This document shows, piece by piece, positions 26,506-37,024 of a DNA stretch of 64,000 nt. How positions within the stretch are numbered: position 1 is the stretch's first letter; every line of letters starts with the position of its first letter. The DNA is from an uncultured Candidatus Peregrinibacteria bacterium (GTDB taxonomy: Bacteria; Patescibacteriota; Gracilibacteria; Peribacterales; Peribacteraceae), in NCBI GenBank assembly GCA_903854335.1, contig CAINVY010000005.1, positions 163,206-227,205 on the forward strand, read 5' to 3'. The translations under genes and the position numbers were made by a program. A model generated the notes under the pieces. It was not told the origin of the DNA, made no database searches, and saw only the letters and a list, made by a program, of their open reading frames with translations.

Positions 26506-27414
26506 ATGGCGTCGTATTCCCTCACCCATCTCGAACAACTGGAGGCAGAGAGTATCGAAATATTTCGAGAGGTTGCTGCGACGTTTCGCAAACCCGTTCT
26601 GATGTACTCCATCGGCAAGGATTCCTCGGTGCTCCTGCACCTCGCGAGGAAGGCCTTCCACCCGGGGAAGCTCCCCTTTCCTTTGCTCCACATCGATACC
26701 ACGTTCAAGTTTCGCGAGATGATTGCTTTTCGCGACCGTGTCGTCCGTGAGCTCGGACTGGAACTCATCGTCCACACAAACGAGGAAGGCGTGCGAAAAG
26801 GTATCTCTCCCTTCGTGCAGGGAAGCGCCGTGTACACGGATATCATGAAGACGGACGCGCTGAAGCAGGCAATCGAGAAGTATCAATTCGATTGCGCGAT
26901 CGGAGGTGCGCGGAGAGACGAAGAACGATCGCGCGCGAAGGAGCGCATATTTTCCTTCCGCGACGCTCACCATCGATGGGATCCCAAGAGTCAACGTCCC
27001 GAGCTCTGGCGTCTGTGGAATACCCGAATCAGGGATGGCGAAAGTATGCGCGCGTTCCCGCTCTCGAATTGGACAGAGCTCGATGTGTGGCACTACATCC
27101 ATGTCGAGAATATTCCCGTTGTCCCCCTCTACTTCGCCGCACTTCGTCCGGTCGTCCGCCGCAAGGGATCACTTATCATGGTAGACGACGATCGTCTGCC
27201 GCTCGAACCCGGAGAAATCCCGGAAATGCGGTTGGTGCGGTTTCGAACCCTCGGCTGTTATCCCCTTACCGGTGCGGTGGAATCCCCAGCGACGACGCTG
27301 CCCGAAATCCTCGAGGAACTCCTGTGTACCAACACCACCGAACGCCACGATCGTCTCATCGATACCGATCAGGTCGCCTCGATGGAACAAAAGAAGCGCG
27401 ACGGTTACTTCTAA
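26506..27414 (+). CDS. cysD: Sulfate adenylyltransferase subunit 2
   Basis: A 302-aa ATP-sulfurylase catalytic subunit that makes adenylyl sulfate (APS) from sulfate and ATP together with the GTPase CysN. The PP-loop motif [12 protein letters not shown] (residues 35-46) and the family-wide segments [21 protein letters not shown] and [19 protein letters not shown] are intact. The C-terminal tail ends in KKRDGYF as in full-length CysD/NodP. It is followed five bases later by the cysN-cysC fusion. A reductive branch (cysH, cysIJ) is not in this window. Confidence 0.95.
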   Translation: MASYSLTHLEQLEAESIEIFREVAATFRKPVLMYSIGKDSSVLLHLARKAFHPGKLPFPLLHIDTTFKFREMIAFRDRVVRELGLELIVHTNEEGVRKGISPFVQGSAVYTDIMKTDALKQAIEKYQFDCAIGGARRDEERSRAKERIFSFRDAHHRWDPKSQRPELWRLWNTRIRDGESMRAFPLSNWTELDVWHYIHVENIPVVPLYFAALRPVVRRKGSLIMVDDDRLPLEPGEIPEMRLVRFRTLGCYPLTGAVESPATTLPEILEELLCTNTTERHDRLIDTDQVASMEQKKRDGYF

Positions 27415-27419
27415 ATACC

Positions 27420-29339
27420 ATGTCCACGTTCACCCCCTCCACCATCGACGCCGAAACCTTCCTCCGAGAACAGCGCAGGAAGGAGCTCGTGCGGATTCTG
27501 ACGTGTGGCAACGTCGATGACGGCAAGAGCACGCTGATCGGAAGACTCCTCCTCGATGCCGGACTGCTCGCCGACGATGCGATGAAAACGCTCGAGGAAG
27601 ATTCGAAGCGCTACGGAACGACCGGCGGTGCAATCGATCCCGCCCTCCTCATGGACGGACTGCAGGCGGAACGCGAGCAGGGCATCACCATCGATGTTTC
27701 GTACCGCTACTTCTTCACCGAGAAACGCACCTTCATCCTCGCGGATGTCCCCGGCCACGCTCAGTACACGCGCAACATGGCGACCGCCGCCTCCACCTCC
27801 GACATGGCAGTGGTGCTCATTGATGCCACGAAAGGCGTCACGGAACAGACGTATCGCCACACGGCGATCATCGCACTTCTCGGCATCCGGCACGTGCTCG
27901 TGACCGTGAACAAAATGGATCTCGTCGGATACGATCAAGCCGTCTTCGATCGTATCCGCGCAGACTTCGGAGAATGCTGCGCGCGATTCGATTTCACCGA
28001 CCTTCACTACATCCCCGTGTCCGCACTCGCCGGCGATAATGTCGTGCATGGGAGCGCCTCGATGCCGTGGTACCGCGGCGGCACGCTCATGCACCTCCTG
28101 GAGACGCTCAACGTCGCCTCCGATCGCAATCTCATCGACTTTCGTTTTCCCGTGCAAATCGTGCTAAGACCCAATTCCACATTTCGAGGTTTCGCGGGAA
28201 CGATTGCCTCGGGCACGGTTCGCCCCGGAGATGACGTGGTCATCTTCCCCTCGAGAAAACACACACGCATTCGTTCCATCGAAACATTCGACGGACCGCT
28301 GCAGGAAGCCTTCGCCGGACAGGCCGTGGCGCTCACGCTCACCGAAGAAATCGATGTCTCCCGAGGAGATGTCCTCGCGCATCCCCAGAATGTCCCGACG
28401 CTCGATGATCGATGCGAAGCGATGATCGTGTGGATGGGAGAGGAACCACTGACGCCTCATCAGACATTTTTCCTGCGTCTCGGAAGAGCAGAATCTCTGG
28501 CGACGGTGGATGCCATCAGGTACGAGCTCGATGTCCAGACGCATCATCGGAAGGACGCGGCGAGCCTCCCCATGAACGGCATCGGCCGCTGCTCGCTCAC
28601 ATTCCATCAACCTCTCGCCTTCGACAGCTACGCGAAGAATCGCACGACAGGATCCTTCGTCCTCATTGATCGCGTAACGAATGCGACGGTCGCAGCGGGC
28701 ATGGTGCTGGATCGCAGAAGAGAAGATGCGAAGGGCAGATGGCAGATGGAACCGAGGAGCCGGACGCTGCGCAGAGAATCCGGCTCCATCGCGCCCAAGC
28801 AACGGGAGAAACTCTGGAAGCAGAAGCCTGTCACACTCCTCTTCACGGGATACTCCGGTGCGGGAAAATCCACGATCGCGTACGCGCTCGAGGAGCAATT
28901 ATTCGAAGAAGGCCACATCGCTGTCGTCCTCGATGCGGAGAACGCGCGACTCGGACTCAACCGGGATCTTGGATTCACAACGGAAGAGCGATCGGAGAAT
29001 GTCCGACGCGTGATGGAAGTCGCCAAGATGCTGAATGATGCCGGCATCATCGCTCTGTGCGCACTCGTCGCACCTACTGACGAGATACGTCGAAACGCGC
29101 GTGATCTCATCGGCTCTGATCGCTTCCTTCTCATCCACTGTGATGCACCTCTGGAGATCTGCAGGAAACGCCATCCGAAAGCGCTCTACCAGAAAGCCCA
29201 CGAAGAAAATGTCCCCGGAGTATCAAGTGCCTACGAAATTCCAAGCGATGCAGATCTGATTCTTCGGACAGAAGAGGAAACGCCGACGCAGTGCGCGCAG
29301 AAGGTCGCGGATAGGATGCGAGAACAGTGGCTCTTCTGA
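27420..29339 (+). CDS. cysNC: Fused sulfate adenylyltransferase subunit 1 / adenylylsulfate kinase
   Basis: A 639-aa bifunctional protein like NodQ. The N-terminal translation-factor GTPase has GNVDDGKST (30-38), DVPGHAQYTRNM and NKMDLV, then the EF-Tu-like beta-barrels. The C-terminal APS kinase starts near residue 474 with the P-loop GYSGAGKST. It retains LNRDLGFTTEERSENVRRV and the KALYQKAH segment. APS kinase normally reads DGDNxR and SPYRxxR; here I see DAENAR and APTDEIR, so two substrate-contact regions differ. Together with CysD it should make PAPS from sulfate. The start at 27420 is the first Met of the domain. Confidence 0.93.
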   Translation: MSTFTPSTIDAETFLREQRRKELVRILTCGNVDDGKSTLIGRLLLDAGLLADDAMKTLEEDSKRYGTTGGAIDPALLMDGLQAEREQGITIDVSYRYFFTEKRTFILADVPGHAQYTRNMATAASTSDMAVVLIDATKGVTEQTYRHTAIIALLGIRHVLVTVNKMDLVGYDQAVFDRIRADFGECCARFDFTDLHYIPVSALAGDNVVHGSASMPWYRGGTLMHLLETLNVASDRNLIDFRFPVQIVLRPNSTFRGFAGTIASGTVRPGDDVVIFPSRKHTRIRSIETFDGPLQEAFAGQAVALTLTEEIDVSRGDVLAHPQNVPTLDDRCEAMIVWMGEEPLTPHQTFFLRLGRAESLATVDAIRYELDVQTHHRKDAASLPMNGIGRCSLTFHQPLAFDSYAKNRTTGSFVLIDRVTNATVAAGMVLDRRREDAKGRWQMEPRSRTLRRESGSIAPKQREKLWKQKPVTLLFTGYSGAGKSTIAYALEEQLFEEGHIAVVLDAENARLGLNRDLGFTTEERSENVRRVMEVAKMLNDAGIIALCALVAPTDEIRRNARDLIGSDRFLLIHCDAPLEICRKRHPKALYQKAHEENVPGVSSAYEIPSDADLILRTEEETPTQCAQKVADRMREQWLF

Positions 29340-29350
29340 GGAGCTCGATA

Positions 29351-29379
29351 ATGACAAATACCGCGGCTTGTCATAGAAT
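29351..29379 (+). promoter_or_regulatory. Promoter of the HD hydrolase gene
   Basis: ATGACA (29351-29356), a 17-bp spacer and TAGAAT (29374-29379), eight bases before the ATG at 29388. A very similar box pair precedes ligA. Confidence 0.6.
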
Positions 29380-29387
29380 AATTTCTC

Positions 29388-29960
29388 ATGGAGACCTTTC
29401 TCACACCACGGCTTCTGAGCGCCATTTCCCTCGCCGTCCGTGTGCATGGGAACATGACGCGTAAGGGGGACGGATTGCCCTTCATCGTGCATCCGATCGC
29501 CGTGTTCGGCTTGCTCTCGCATTGGAACGCGAGTGAAGATACGTGTATCGCTGGTCTCCTCCACGATGTTCTCGAGGACGCACCGGAAGAAGAACATGAA
29601 GCGTTGCGGTCGGAGATCGATCGGAACTTCGGAGAACCTGTCCTAAAGATCATCGAGGGCGTGACGGAAGACGAGGCACTTCCTTGGTTAGAACGAAAGA
29701 AACTCTACATGCAACATCTACGCGTTGCGCCGAAGGAATCCCTGCTCGTCAGTTGTGCCGATCAGACGCACAACACCCGCGCCCTGCTCCTCGCGCTCGA
29801 GCGGGACGGAGACGATGTGTGGAGCAGATTCACCGCGCCCAGAGAAGTAAAGATGCAGCAAATGACGCTGATCCTGCATGTCCTCCAGGAATATCTCGAT
29901 GAGAGATACACCGAAGAATTGGCACAAAATATCGCTGCGATAAACGCATCACTATCCTGA
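29388..29960 (+). CDS. Single-domain HD hydrolase of the SpoT/MESH1 type
   Basis: A 190-aa protein containing only the HD hydrolase domain of RelA/SpoT proteins: FIVHPIAVFGLL, the metal pair in GLLHDVLED (His-Asp) and CADQTHNTRAL in place of the usual LADRLHN. It has no synthetase, TGS or ACT domain. Small alarmone hydrolases degrade (p)ppGpp, and animal MESH1 also removes the 3' phosphate of NADPH. Placed directly after PAPS-synthesis genes, it could act on a 3'-phosphoadenosine by-product, but this is speculation. It has its own promoter. Confidence 0.75.
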   Translation: METFLTPRLLSAISLAVRVHGNMTRKGDGLPFIVHPIAVFGLLSHWNASEDTCIAGLLHDVLEDAPEEEHEALRSEIDRNFGEPVLKIIEGVTEDEALPWLERKKLYMQHLRVAPKESLLVSCADQTHNTRALLLALERDGDDVWSRFTAPREVKMQQMTLILHVLQEYLDERYTEELAQNIAAINASLS

Positions 29961-30059
29961 GCCATCCATCACGCCTTCGTCGGGGAGAACTCCTGATCCT
30001 CTGCCTTGCAAGACAACATCTTTGCGAACCATTCCTTTTCTTTCCTCATGAAAAGAGAC

Positions 30060-30065
30060 TAAAGT
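30060..30065 (+). promoter_or_regulatory. -10 box of the NYN-LOTUS gene
   Basis: TAAAGT (30060-30065) ends seven bases before the ATG at 30073. No good -35 box is present at the right spacing. Confidence 0.35.
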
Positions 30066-30072
30066 CTTCACC

Positions 30073-30909
30073 ATGCCTCACACCTCCGACGCCGAACGCA
30101 GCCTCGCCGTCTTCATCGACCTGGAAAATCTTGCCCTCGGTTTCCAGAACGCACGAAAGGGGCAGTTCCAAATCAATAAAGTATTGGAGCGACTCGTGGA
30201 GAAAGGAAAATTGATCGTGAAGAAAGCCTACGCGGATTGGAGCCGCTTCCCCTCGTACACCAGCCCCTTCCACGAAGCCGCCATCGAACTCATCGAGATT
30301 CCCGTGCGACAGCTGACCGGCAAGAACTCCGCGGATATCCGGATGGTCGTGGATGCCATGGATCTCGCCTGGAGCAAGCCGCACATCGATACGTTCGCCA
30401 TCGTCTCGGGAGACAGCGACTTCTCCCCTCTCGTCTCGAAGCTCAAGGAGAACGGCAAACACGTGATCGGCATCGGCATGCGCGGCTCCACCTCGCACCT
30501 CCTCGCCGACAATTGCGATGAGTTCATCTACTACGAAGATCTCGAGCGACAGGAGGACGAGCGACAAGTCGTCTCGAAGCTCGAATCGACTCTCCCCGAG
30601 AAGAAGCGGGACGCGTTCGCCCTGCTCCTCGACGCCTGCGCGGCGCTGCGCAGAGAGAACCACGAAATGCTGTACGCTTCCATGATCAAGGAAACGATGA
30701 AGCGCAAGAAGCCATCCTTCGATGAGAGCTACTACGGGTACCGAAGCTTCACGCACTTGCTCGAGGACGCCGCGGGTCTCAAGATCATCGACATCGAACG
30801 AGAGCCACGAAGCGGGACGTACGTCGTCACACGATTCGGCGAACGCCAAACAGCAGTTGCTCCCGCCAAGCCTCAACCGTCGCCTACCGTCCGCCGCCGC
30901 AGGAGTTGA
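30073..30909 (+). CDS. NYN-domain RNase with C-terminal LOTUS/OST-HTH-like domain
   Basis: A 278-aa protein. The N-terminal NYN (LabA/PIN-like) nuclease domain shows FIDLENL (about 15-21) and the acidic cluster VVDAMDLAW and VSGDSDFSPLV, which supplies the metal-binding aspartates. The C-terminal region (about 175-255) with the YYGYRSFTHLLEDAAGL segment matches OST-HTH/LOTUS RNA-binding domains. The tail is Pro/Arg-rich. This architecture is an RNA-processing or decay enzyme, as in the LabA/Limkain family. It converges with the small Cys/His protein gene with 5 bp between. Confidence 0.85.
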   Translation: MPHTSDAERSLAVFIDLENLALGFQNARKGQFQINKVLERLVEKGKLIVKKAYADWSRFPSYTSPFHEAAIELIEIPVRQLTGKNSADIRMVVDAMDLAWSKPHIDTFAIVSGDSDFSPLVSKLKENGKHVIGIGMRGSTSHLLADNCDEFIYYEDLERQEDERQVVSKLESTLPEKKRDAFALLLDACAALRRENHEMLYASMIKETMKRKKPSFDESYYGYRSFTHLLEDAAGLKIIDIEREPRSGTYVVTRFGERQTAVAPAKPQPSPTVRRRRS

Positions 30910-30914
30910 AATCT

Positions 30915-31181
30915 CTACGACACGCGCACCGGCCGTAGCAGTACGGACGGATGCCACAGACACGCTCCTTTGCATTTGACGCAGTACTGCTTGCCGTACT
31001 CGTGTCGCACGCCATCGATGCAGTGCGCATCGCAACAATCGGATCGCATGTACGCTCTCTGCTCATCGGAAATGAGGATCGATTTCGCCTTGTTCTTGAT
31101 ATGCGCATGACAGTACGTCTTTCCGTACGTCTGAGCCGTACAACCATCAACGAGGCAAGCTTTATGCTGTTTGGTATACAT
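30915..31181 (-). CDS. Small Cys/His-rich putative zinc-binding protein (88 aa)
   Basis: It contains nine cysteines and five or more histidines arranged in knuckles: CLVDGC, then YCHAH, then a CC...HC block and YCVKCKGAC...WH. This spacing would fit two or three zinc sites. The tail is basic. No known family is recognised. The ATG at 31181 was chosen because the Cys clusters begin just after it; the upstream extension is unsupported. The high cysteine density makes a chance frame unlikely. Confidence 0.55.
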   Translation of the reverse strand: MYTKQHKACLVDGCTAQTYGKTYCHAHIKNKAKSILISDEQRAYMRSDCCDAHCIDGVRHEYGKQYCVKCKGACLWHPSVLLRPVRVS

Positions 31182-31298
31182 GGAATGAGAGGAGAGAAGC
31201 GCACCGCGCAAGAAATTGACAATAGGCTCTTTACGCGGAAATATCAAAGAGAAAGGCACTATTTATTCGAAGCAGTATTTCAAAGTCCTCCCACCCCC

Positions 31299-33101
<1,803 letters not shown>

Positions 33102-33211
33102 GGCTCAAAAAAGAAGGGGGAAACCCCATGTGTGCGCATAGCGTACACGAAATTCCCAATTCGAGAAATGAAATTCCTCACGGAATGCTTCCAATGCGTT
33201 TCGTGGCATAT

Positions 33212-33240
33212 TTGACAGAGTTTCGATATCTCACAATAAT
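33212..33240 (+). promoter_or_regulatory. Promoter of the 606-aa gene
   Basis: A consensus TTGACA (33212-33217), a 17-bp spacer and AATAAT (33235-33240), six bases before the ATG at 33247. This is the clearest leaderless case in the window. Confidence 0.7.
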
Positions 33241-33246
33241 ACATTC

Positions 33247-35067
33247 ATGGCACTCCGCACGTTAACATTCGATGAATCGCTTCGCACAAACGATCGCGAG
33301 CTCACAAAAAGAAACGCTTCCCCGGAGATTTCCTTCACGCAACTTGAAGTGATGCGAAGCGGCGAAAGATGCACCATTGAGAGATTGCTTCAAGACCGCG
33401 AGAAAATCGAGCGACTGAGATCCACCGACAACCAGCGCGAAGCGTACGGACGCGAACAGTGGGATCGCGAATTCGTTCTCCTCCGAGAAATGCAGGATCA
33501 CCCGGACTCGGCATACGAAGGAGAGAAGCTGCAGCGCAAGATATGGGATGCCTTGCCGAATTCTCGCTTCAAGCGATTCCAACTGCTCTTCTCGCGCAGA
33601 GAAGATTTCGTCGTCCCCCGTTTTGAGATCGACGCAAAAGGAGTGATTGCGTTTCCCGATTCCCTGGATTTCGATGCACTCAGCCTCGTCCCCTGTCTCG
33701 TCAGCCCCGACCGCATCTCCGACGATTTCGCACAACATCTCCACCTCTGCGAATTCACGGAGCAAGATCGTCGCCGTCCACTGCAACGATTGGAGCGTAA
33801 ACATGATGAGGCCATCCCCGCACTGAAGAAGCTCTGGGAATCGCTCACGCCGCTCCAGCTGAAAGCACGACGCTGGTTTCAAATATCGCCATCGACCAAG
33901 GATGTGCGACAACGATACGAGGACGTTCCCGGGCCTCATCCCGATACGTTCGGCACTCTCCTCTACGTACGGGAATGTTCAACCCTCGACGACGCACCGA
34001 TCCCACTCGTCGCGCAACACTTCACGTCCGTCTACGACGCGAGCCGCAAGCCCATCCATCAATATGAGAATTATGGGAAGGAAATCTCGACGCTCGCCAT
34101 GCTCGAGGAAGATGTGCGAGCACTCAACGGACGACTCAATACAGAGTGGAAGGATCCCGACAATCGGGAGCTACTGCGACGTCAATGCGCGGAGGTAATG
34201 CAGGAATGCATCGATTGCCTAGAGACATGCGTGAATCGATACAAAGTGCAAGTGCACGATCTCTCTACGCAAGTGCAGTCGCTCAAAGACAGTCTCGGCA
34301 GGGAGAACATCGCTGCGAATATGGCTCAACTCGTCGCCATCATCAATCGCTTCCTCAAGCGCTACGCGGAGATAAGAGAAAAGGGCGGACGCAACGAGCA
34401 GGATCGGCTTTCGCTGCAGCAGAACATCGCAGAGAACGAGCACATTCTTGCCTCATTCCTCCGCAGTGTTCAGCGGTCGGCAGACATTCTCGGACAAAGA
34501 AAAATCGCGCTCTTTCATCAAGAGGAAACAAACAGCAGACAGGAGTCGGATCGATCGTTGGATGGACAAGCCAATGGGTTGCTCAGGCGGATGGCCATCG
34601 ATCCGAGTCCTCTTGAGCGCATCACGCTGCAACCGATGCGCTTCTATAGTGAACATCTCCGCGACGGATACCGAGATCTTGAAACGGCGTGTCTCGCCGG
34701 CGACCGCGAGTGGGCGGAGCATTCGCTCATCCGGATGCACGTGCTGGGAAAATTCCAACTCGTACGCAGCAATCTCGAGCGTCTCAAAACCAGAATAATC
34801 GTCGAGGATTCCCTTCCCCGTTCGCGCGAACGCGTCGTTCAAATGCTAAACTCACTGCAACAATACTTCTCTGAACTGCAAATATTCCCCGAAAACATCG
34901 TCGAAGAATTTCGCTGCCCCTTCGAAGAATTACACCGAAGAATTACTGACGTCATCGCCTATCTCGACAGCGTCGAGGGGCAGGATTTGAATGCCGATAC
35001 GCGCAAGGGACTCAAGCGGGAACTCGACGCCATCGATGTGGAAGAGATCGCGATGCCCCTCACATAA
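33247..35067 (+). CDS. Orphan 606-aa coiled-coil protein
   Basis: A soluble, strongly charged protein with no signal peptide or membrane segment. The first 100 residues are helical (EREKIERL-type). A mixed domain covers about 110-270. Long coiled-coil stretches follow (about 285-420), with heptad-like leucines, and a helical C-terminus ends in acidic residues. I recognise no enzymatic motif. A strong single-gene promoter and the full-length frame argue that it is expressed. It may be a lineage-specific scaffolding or cytoskeletal-like protein, but that is a guess. Confidence 0.65.
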   Translation: MALRTLTFDESLRTNDRELTKRNASPEISFTQLEVMRSGERCTIERLLQDREKIERLRSTDNQREAYGREQWDREFVLLREMQDHPDSAYEGEKLQRKIWDALPNSRFKRFQLLFSRREDFVVPRFEIDAKGVIAFPDSLDFDALSLVPCLVSPDRISDDFAQHLHLCEFTEQDRRRPLQRLERKHDEAIPALKKLWESLTPLQLKARRWFQISPSTKDVRQRYEDVPGPHPDTFGTLLYVRECSTLDDAPIPLVAQHFTSVYDASRKPIHQYENYGKEISTLAMLEEDVRALNGRLNTEWKDPDNRELLRRQCAEVMQECIDCLETCVNRYKVQVHDLSTQVQSLKDSLGRENIAANMAQLVAIINRFLKRYAEIREKGGRNEQDRLSLQQNIAENEHILASFLRSVQRSADILGQRKIALFHQEETNSRQESDRSLDGQANGLLRRMAIDPSPLERITLQPMRFYSEHLRDGYRDLETACLAGDREWAEHSLIRMHVLGKFQLVRSNLERLKTRIIVEDSLPRSRERVVQMLNSLQQYFSELQIFPENIVEEFRCPFEELHRRITDVIAYLDSVEGQDLNADTRKGLKRELDAIDVEEIAMPLT

Positions 35068-35222
35068 GAAGATGTATTTGTTGTGGGAGACCAGGGAACC
35101 ATGGAATTTTTGCTTGTTGCGCTGCGGCGCGAAACACAGTACTGAAAAAGAATGCTATCTCTATGTTCTTTCTCTTCTTCTTTCTCGCCCGGTCAAAGCA
35201 GGACACGTACACTGAACGCATC

Positions 35223-35996
35223 GTGAACATCTCCCCTTCCCCCAAGCGGCCTTCATCCGTGGTGCTCTCCGTCACGAATCTCCGGAAAGACTACGGTAGC
35301 CTTCTCGCCGTTTCCGACGTGTCGTTCGACGTTCACCGCGGGGAAATCGTCGGACTTCTCGGGCCGAACGGCGCGGGGAAAACGACCACGGTCAATATGA
35401 TTCTCGGCGTGCTCGCACCGAGTATGGGGACAATCCGCGTGGAAGGATACGACGTCGCACGATGTCACAGGCAGGCGATGGAGCTCTCAAATTTCGCGGC
35501 CGTGTACGCTCCGCTCCCCGGCAATCTCACCGTGGAACAGAACTTGCGAATCTTCGGCATGCTCTACGGCATCACCAATCTCCAGAAGCGCATCGAAGAA
35601 GTGATTGCGGAATTCGATCTGGAAGAATATCGGGAAAAGAAGAGCGGCGTGCTTTCTTCCGGAGAGCAGACGCGCCTGTGTCTTGCCAAAGCCATGCTCA
35701 ATCGCCCCCAACTCCTCCTCCTCGATGAACCGACCGCTTCCCTGGACCCGTCTGTCGCGCGAGACATCCGCACGAAGATCCGAAACTATGCAGAAGCGCA
35801 AACGTGCGGCGTTCTCTGGACATCGCACAACATGCACGAAGTTTCTCAGGTGTGCGATCGCGTGCTCTTCCTCTCGCGCGGCAATGTGCTGCTGGAAGGA
35901 GATCCGAAGACGCTCCACGTGAAACACGGCAAATCCTCACTCGAGGAACTCTTCATTACGGTTGCGAAAGAACCGCTTACCCTCGATCTCTCCTGA
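35223..35996 (+). CDS. ABC transporter ATP-binding protein (ABC-2 type exporter)
   Basis: A 257-aa nucleotide-binding subunit with Walker A GPNGAGKTT, the Q-loop region, signature LSSGEQTRL (a variant of LSGGQ) and Walker B LLLLDEPTASLDPS with the switch His in SHNMHEV. It pairs with the permease starting two bases beyond its stop. The GTG at 35223 follows a TACACT box (35208-35213) by nine bases; an ATG at 35163 would add a hydrophobic, unlikely N-terminus. Its substrate is unknown. Confidence 0.85.
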   Translation: MNISPSPKRPSSVVLSVTNLRKDYGSLLAVSDVSFDVHRGEIVGLLGPNGAGKTTTVNMILGVLAPSMGTIRVEGYDVARCHRQAMELSNFAAVYAPLPGNLTVEQNLRIFGMLYGITNLQKRIEEVIAEFDLEEYREKKSGVLSSGEQTRLCLAKAMLNRPQLLLLDEPTASLDPSVARDIRTKIRNYAEAQTCGVLWTSHNMHEVSQVCDRVLFLSRGNVLLEGDPKTLHVKHGKSSLEELFITVAKEPLTLDLS

Positions 35997-35998
35997 TC

Positions 35999-36802
35999 AT
36001 GAACCCACAACGCATCGCCGCCATCGCGCTGAGAGAGTACTACCTCGTCCGAGGAAGCATCGCGCGGCTCTTCCCGCTCTGCGTCTGGGCGGGGATCGAT
36101 ATCGTGGTGTGGGGCTTCCTCACCAAGTACCTCTCGACGGTCGTCACGGGCAGCTTCTCCGTCGTCTCCGTTCTGCTCGGCAGCATCCTCCTGTGGAATT
36201 TTCTCATCCGCATCATGCAGGGCGTGACAACAACATTCTTCGAAGACGTGTGGTCGAGGAATTTTCTGAATGTCTTCTCCTCTCCGATCTCCATCGCAGA
36301 GTACGTGTCGGGCCTCGTCCTCTCAAGCGTGCTCATGGGCACCATCAGCATCGCGGTAATGTTGCTGCTCGCCGTCTTCGTCTTCTCCCTCTCGCTGCTC
36401 CCGTACGGCCTCCTCCTCATCCCATTCCTCTGCATTCTCTTCCTCTTCGGCATCGCGCTCGGCATCGTCGGTACCGGCATCGTGCTGAGGCTGGGTCCAT
36501 CGGCCGAGTGGTTCATCTGGCCGATCCCCGCCCTTCTCTCGCCGTTCGTCGGTGTCCTCTACCCGCTCTCGGTTCTCCCGCGATGGATGCAAGTCATCGG
36601 TCACCTTCTTCCTCCTTCCTACGTCTTCGAAGGAATGCGCGCGGTCATCGCCGGCTCCGCCGTGTCGATGCAGTCGCTCGTGATCGGAGGATCTCTCTCC
36701 GTTGTTTCACTCATCCTCGCGTGTCTCTTCTTCACGCGCGTGTTTCGCTTCGCCGTTCGCACCGGCCTCATCGCGCGCTACAGCGCGGAGAGCATCAATT
36801 AA
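35999..36802 (+). CDS. ABC-2 type transporter permease
   Basis: A 267-aa protein with six predicted membrane segments; the end of the fifth helix region shows PALLSPFVGVLYPLSVLPRWMQ, typical of ABC-2 permeases. It begins two bases after the ATPase stop, so the two form one exporter. Likely cargo classes are drugs, lipids or glycans; sequence does not decide. Confidence 0.85.
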   Translation: MNPQRIAAIALREYYLVRGSIARLFPLCVWAGIDIVVWGFLTKYLSTVVTGSFSVVSVLLGSILLWNFLIRIMQGVTTTFFEDVWSRNFLNVFSSPISIAEYVSGLVLSSVLMGTISIAVMLLLAVFVFSLSLLPYGLLLIPFLCILFLFGIALGIVGTGIVLRLGPSAEWFIWPIPALLSPFVGVLYPLSVLPRWMQVIGHLLPPSYVFEGMRAVIAGSAVSMQSLVIGGSLSVVSLILACLFFTRVFRFAVRTGLIARYSAESIN

Positions 36803-37024
36803 TGCTTAAGTGCCGGGTTGCTCTCCATTCCAATCTTCTTTTCGTTCCACTTGCCAGAAGAACGCTTCAAACACATCGTAATGTTTAATTTACTTAATTC
36901 TGCAAATCTTTGCCGAAAAACACGAATACATTTTTCGACTTGAAATTTCATCATATAAGAGTAATTTTGCAAGATGCCTGAATAGTTTCAATTTCTTCTC
37001 CCTGTCTTTCTTCCCCAAAATAGT

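Noticed and set aside
30046..31038. A 330-codon minus-strand open frame across the NYN-LOTUS gene
   Set aside because: Antisense to a gene with clear NYN motifs; composition is Arg/Val/Glu-biased as expected of a GC-rich shadow frame.
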